64,000 nt of DNA from Hippopus hippopus (Eukaryota; Mollusca; Bivalvia; Cardiida; Cardiidae): assembly GCA_946811185.2 (NCBI GenBank), contig OX328112.1:23713558-23777557 (forward strand). Direction: 5' to 3'. This document shows positions 54,301 to 60,300 of this stretch, piece after piece. Every line of letters begins with the position of its first letter. Positions within the stretch are counted from its first letter, which is position 1. Under the pieces are notes generated by a model that saw nothing but the letters and a program-made list of their open reading frames with translations, had not been told where the DNA came from and made no database searches. The position numbers were made by a program, and so were the translations under genes.

Positions 54301-57300
54301 CAACATACAGTTTGTCCAGATATACAACTAAGGTACTCATTATACCAGTCATTTGTTGCAACAATACTCTGATAGAACAAAGTTTTGTTGTGGTTTTTCT
54401 AAATATTATTGTAAGATGAGTTAATTTTAGAATGGTCAAAACTGAAAGCATTTGCCTAGAACATAATAAATGTGTCTCATAAAATGGCAATTGTCTATTA
54501 AAGGGTAGAAAACATTGTGGGAAAAGGAGAAAATGCTGGTCACCAGCATTTTCTCCTTTTCTCACAATTTTTTCAAAAAAGCCTTTCTCTTCAGGGGTGT
54601 TAAAATACGGGACTGCTTGGCAAAGGGTTAGAAATCGTGTCTATTCTTTTGCTACAAGTTACTGAAGCATAAAAGACAAGCAGGGAATAATCAGTCTCAA
54701 AACTTACCCTGTCCAGATTGTATATCCTGACTCAAGTCAAATGGCTTGTTGAAAGTAGTGCTTGTTTGTAACACAGTATTCTGCATGGATTTAGCATGTT
54801 GTTGTAACTGTCCTCCAGAGGTATTTGCTTGCTTCTCTGATGGTGTGAAATTTGACTGTCCTTGACTTTCAGCTTTAAAGTGAGCTTGACCTTGATCTTG
54901 ATTCTTTGGCTTCTGAACCACAGTGGGTTGTAAAATCTGTGGCTGTAAAGGAAGCTGTTGCCCTGGAAACTGCATTGACTGTGGCAACTGAGGAGCACTC
55001 TGACCTTGACCTTGACCTGAAGATGGACCAGCCACAGTGCCAGACACTGTACCACTGATCTGATGTACATTACTTTTAGACTGCACCTGCTGACCTGGTA
55101 AAGTGGATTGACTCTGCCCATAGTTCTGAGATAATTGCCCTTGAAAAGTCTGACCTTGAATGCTAGGATTTTGTTGCGGTCCTTGAGCAGGGTAATTTTG
55201 CTGACCTTGCAACATTTGTATTGTAGCCTGTCTGTTCACAGCGGTTTCAGAATATGCTGGCACCGGTATAGAAGGAGTTGAAACTGACACATTACCTTGG
55301 AGTTGCTGCTGTTGACCTTGATTCATCATTATTTGACCTTGAACAGTATTGCCTTGACTGTGAACAGGGTAGATTTGACCTTGGCCAGAAGTTGGAGTAG
55401 AAAATCTTTGATGTGATACAGATGTTGGAGTAGAAAATCTTTGGCCTGATGCAAAGCTTTGACCTCCTGAGCTACTAGGGGGATAATTTGGTTGTTGTGG
55501 AGCAGTAAATCTTTGGACACTTTGACCTTGACCTTGTGGTGTCTGAGACTGAGGGGCATAACCTTGATTAAACTGCACTGCTTGAACTGACTGACCAGCT
55601 TGTTGTGGCAATGGTTGTAGAGGCTGGCTGGTAGAAAACTGACCTTGTATCTGAGATGTAGTATTTAAACTTTGACCTTGAGAGGTACCAGATTGACCTC
55701 CTTGTAAATAAGTCTGACCTATCTTAACTTGGACCTGCTGCCCTTGTTGCTGAGGATGAGAATGAATATTTGGTTGTGGATATTGTGTAAACTGCTGTGA
55801 AGGTTGTGAGGCTGCTGGCTGACCAGTCATGTAACCTGGCTGTTGAGTATGTACAGGTTGTGGTGTGCTTGTTTGGTTAATATTAACTCCTGGTACTGGG
55901 TTTTGAGACGGCTGTGCAACATGTTGAGGAGAAAAGTTTTGAGTTCCTTGCTGAAACTGATCAGACTGATGACCTGTTTGGGTCATGACGGGTTGCTGAT
56001 GCATAACAGGTGTGGCTGCAAAATGCGCTGGATGGGGAGAACCAGATAGCCCAGGTCTCTGTTGAACACTTGGTGCTTGACCTTGGTCTAAAGGTCCTTG
56101 CTGATGCTGTGGAACAGTTTGTTGGGTTTGAGGTAATTGTTGCTTTAGTGTATTCTGTACTGCCAGTTGTGTCTGAAAGTTGGAATGAGGCTGTACATGT
56201 GTGGGCTGCTGATACTGCCGATTTTGTGAAAACTGTTGAGACAAGTTTTGCTGTTGCATGTGTTGGGTATCTGGAATATTCTGGTGTACTTGCACAGGCT
56301 GTACAGGCTGCTGTGGTTGGGCTTGCTGGATCTGTTGGGAACCCAGACTTTGGTATTGTCCTACACCAGGCATGCTTTGAGAATTAAATAGTTGCTGTGG
56401 AAACTGCTGTTGCATATTTGTCTTGTCTCCAGCCTGCTTGGTTTGTGCTACTGGCTGTTGCATTGCACTAGACTGCACACCTGGTTGTGAATAAGGCACC
56501 TGCTGCATTGTTTGGGGCTGCATCTGCTGATTGAATGGAGACATCTGGTGCACAGCTTGTTGACTTTGAATGTGAGTACTTGTACCACTTTGTTGAAGTC
56601 CAGGAACTACTTGTCCATGTGGTTGGTGTTGCTGAGAACTTGCTATTTGCTGTGTTCCAAATTGTGGCTGAGCAATTTGAGGCTGAAATTGTAATGCCTG
56701 TTGGTTGAAACCAGTTTGAATTGAGCTAGCTGGTAAGTTTTGCTGTGATGTCCCTTGGACTTGTTGTCCTTGACTTGTTAATGTTTGACCTTGATACTGA
56801 CCATGCTGAGGTTGAATAAATCCTTGAATCCCTTGGCTTGTAGGGTACTGAATCTGACCAAGTGTGTTTGGTTGTTCAGTATTCATTGATTGACCAGCTG
56901 CTGTTGGCACCTGACCACTTACTCCAAAGCTCTGACCTTGAACTGATTGCCCATGACCTTGCACAGACTGCCCTTGACCTGGTAAAGATTGCACATGATC
57001 TTGTACAGACTGCCCTTGACCTTGTGCAGATTGCACTTGACCTTGTACAGAATGCACTTGACCTTGTATGGAATACACTTGACTTTGAACATTTGTACCA
57101 GGCTGAATACCTTGTGAGGGCAGACCTCCAGGAGTAACTGCTGGTATCCGATGTAGAGGACCTATTTGGCTCTGTCCCAGGCGTTCTCGTTGTTGCTGCA
57201 TCTGTTGTTGCCAGTATTGCTCATTTGCATATGCAGAAGTAGGTTGTTGAGCTACAGCATGTCTTGCCTGGTTCATTGTTTTTTGAGTGGTGCCCTGCAG

Positions 57301-60300
57301 ATGTCTATGGCCACCAATGACTTGGCCATACTGGTCAACCTGAGCTTGACCATCTTTGTTGGGTGAAATGACCGGTGTTTCTACAGTAGATACAGTATTA
57401 GTGACTTCTCTATAGCCAACCATTGACTGCTGTCCATAGATCATAGTCTGTTGATTGGGAACAGAATATTGCATGCTTGGTTGATAATGTGAGGCATTTG
57501 GATTACCAACAGGCGCTTGAACACCAGGTCGATGAACTTGCTGGTTAGGTAGTGTTTGAGATTGATCAATGTGGCTACCAGGGTAAACACCTTGGCTTGC
57601 TGGAACACGAGGTTGAGGCAGTGGCTGAATCTGGGAACCAGCGTATCCTTGTGACCTTCCTGTAGAATAATCTTGACCTAACTGATTTGGGATTTGACCT
57701 TGACCTTGGCTTGGAAATGGGACCCCAGTTCCTCTTCCTTTTATTTGAGTTTCCCTCTTCCATTTCTCATTCAGGGGTACATATTGATTATCACTTACAG
57801 TTGTGGTGCCCATGCTTTGTTGCATGTCTTGACCTTGTGGGTAACCAGAACTATATTGTATCTGTGGTCTTGGAGATGGGGAGTGAGAATGACCTCTAGG
57901 TGATGGACTGCCTACTCTTGGATCTCCTGGAATTCGATTTTGGGATGGCAATCCCTGTCCTGGTTGACTTTGACCTTGAGGCTGTGGTTGACCTTGACAC
58001 GGATGCTGCTGATGAGCAGTGACATCTTGAACATCCTGTAGACTGAGATATCCTTCATTCAACCCTTGAAGTTGAGGATTAAACTTGCTTTGTCTACAAT
58101 ACAAAGCAAGAAATAAAACAAGATGTCTGTTTGTAAAACAGTCATGCCCCCCTACTGCCACATTGATACAGGAAGTGGCACAGTTCATAAACTGATATCA
58201 AAAGAATTGATTGGGAAATACCGATGTCATCTTTCTGATTTATAGTCCACTTCAATTGTTAAACGTGATAATCTGTCAACAGTTCGCATAATTATACACA
58301 CCGCCGTGTGTATACGTACAAGATTGTAAACAGTTGCCAATACACAGACTGGGTTATCGATTTTCTTTTCAGCATACGCGTTCGACTTCCGCTTTTTCCC
58401 AGTCAACTTTGATGCTTACTACGTCCCCGATAATACGCGAATAAAATGTTGGAGCCACAAGTTGAGCCACATATGATGATTTTTGAGACACTTTAATTTT
58501 TTTTAAGCAAATGGCTCAAGTGGCGAACGGCAGTGCGGGCCCTGAATCATCTGGTGGTCACTGTGACCTTGACCTTTCACGGATTAACCTTAAAATCGAT
58601 AGGGATCATTTACACTCCAAGATGAATATCTGTACAGAATTTGAAGGACCTAGGTCAATTCTGTGTGTAGTTATCATCTGGACAAGGTTTGGTCTATATA
58701 TCATTAAGTTGAAGGCCATTGTGACCTTGACCTTTGATGGATTAATCTCAAAATCGATAGGGATCATTTACACTCTGAGATGAATATCTGTACAGAATTT
58801 GAAGAACCTATGTCGATTCTGTGTCTAGTTATCATCCGGAAAAGGTTTGGTCTATATATCATTAAGTTGAAGGCCACTGTGACCTTGACCTTTGATGGAT
58901 TAATCTAAAAATCGATAGGGATCATCTGCACTCCTAGACAAATGTCTGTGCCAGATTTGACAAACCTAAGTCAATTCTGTGTCTAGTTATCATCCGGACA
59001 AGGTTTGGTCTATATGTCAACATGTTGAGGGTCACTGTGACCTTGACCTTTGACCGATTGACCTCAAAATCAATAGGGATCATCTACACTCCGAGACAAA
59101 TGTCTGTGCAAAATTTGATGAACCTAGGTCAATTCTGTGTCTAGTTATCATCCGGACAAGGTTTGATCTATATATCAACATGTTGACGGTCACTGTGACC
59201 TTGACCTTTGACCGATTGACTTCAAAATCAATAGGGATCATCTACACTCCGAGACAAATGTCTGTGCCAAATTTGACGAACCTAAGTCAATTCTGTGTCT
59301 AGTTATCATCCGGACAAGGTTTGGTCTATATATCAACATGTTGAGGGTCACTGTGACCTTGACCTTTGACCGATTGACCTCAAAATCAATAGGGATCATC
59401 TACACTCCGAGACAAATGTCTGTGCCAAATTTGACGAACCTAGGTCAATTCTGTGTCTAGTTATCATCCGGACAAGGTAAGGTTTACCGACGGACCGACG
59501 GACGGACCGACCGACATTAGCAAAGCAATATACCCCCACTTCATTGAAGGGGGGCATAATAACAAGTTTTCTCCATCTCTTTAACCGTTAACTACAGAAT
59601 ACTGTATTTTAATGACCCTGAGAAAGAAGCCTTTTGAAAAAATTGTTGGAAAAGGAGAAATGCTCATAACCAGCATTCTCTCCTTTTCCCACAATGTTTT
59701 CTATCCTTCAGAAACAATTCTCATCCTTTCAGTCATTTGAATTGTTGCAATGCTTTCAACTTGGACTAAAATTGCTTTTAACTTGGTCTAAAATTTGCTA
59801 AAAAATTAAAAATTTGCCTAAAAATTAAAATTCACACATAAAAAATGGGCTATAATTAAAAATGCTTTCAACTTGGTCTAAAATTTGCACATAAAAGTCA
59901 TAATGAGAGAAAGAAATTTAATACCAATGAATAAAATAGGGCAACACAAAACCTCCTTCATAAAACTGCAGATGACATTTGAAAACATTAAGGCAATTTT
60001 GTCTCAGGAAGAAATGATTTAGAGTACATACCTGAAGTGCTCTGGACTAGCTGGCACACTGCCAGACATATTTGGTAGGTGGACTGGTGATGCAGTGCCA
60101 CTATTAGGAAGGGAACCAGTCTTTGAAATATAATTTTGTACTGCAGGATCAGCTTTGGAAATGTCTGGGGAGCCAGCCTTTTTGCCAAATGTGTTGGGCT
60201 GAAAAGTAAAAATCAAAATTCTTAGGTTTCGTGCAATATTGCATAGCATATTGAGGAAAACAAAACATTTCCAAATATTACAAAGGACAAATACAAGTAT

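Noticed and set aside
54732..57903. Several overlapping ORFs on both strands inside the Gln-rich exon
   Set aside because: They are shadows of the low-complexity coding sequence; only the minus-strand frame that joins flanking exons is supported.
58094..58188. First 34 residues of the 1163-residue open frame
   Set aside because: They read through the splice acceptor into a dispersed repeat. The phase of the 60032 exon fits the acceptor at 58093 exactly.
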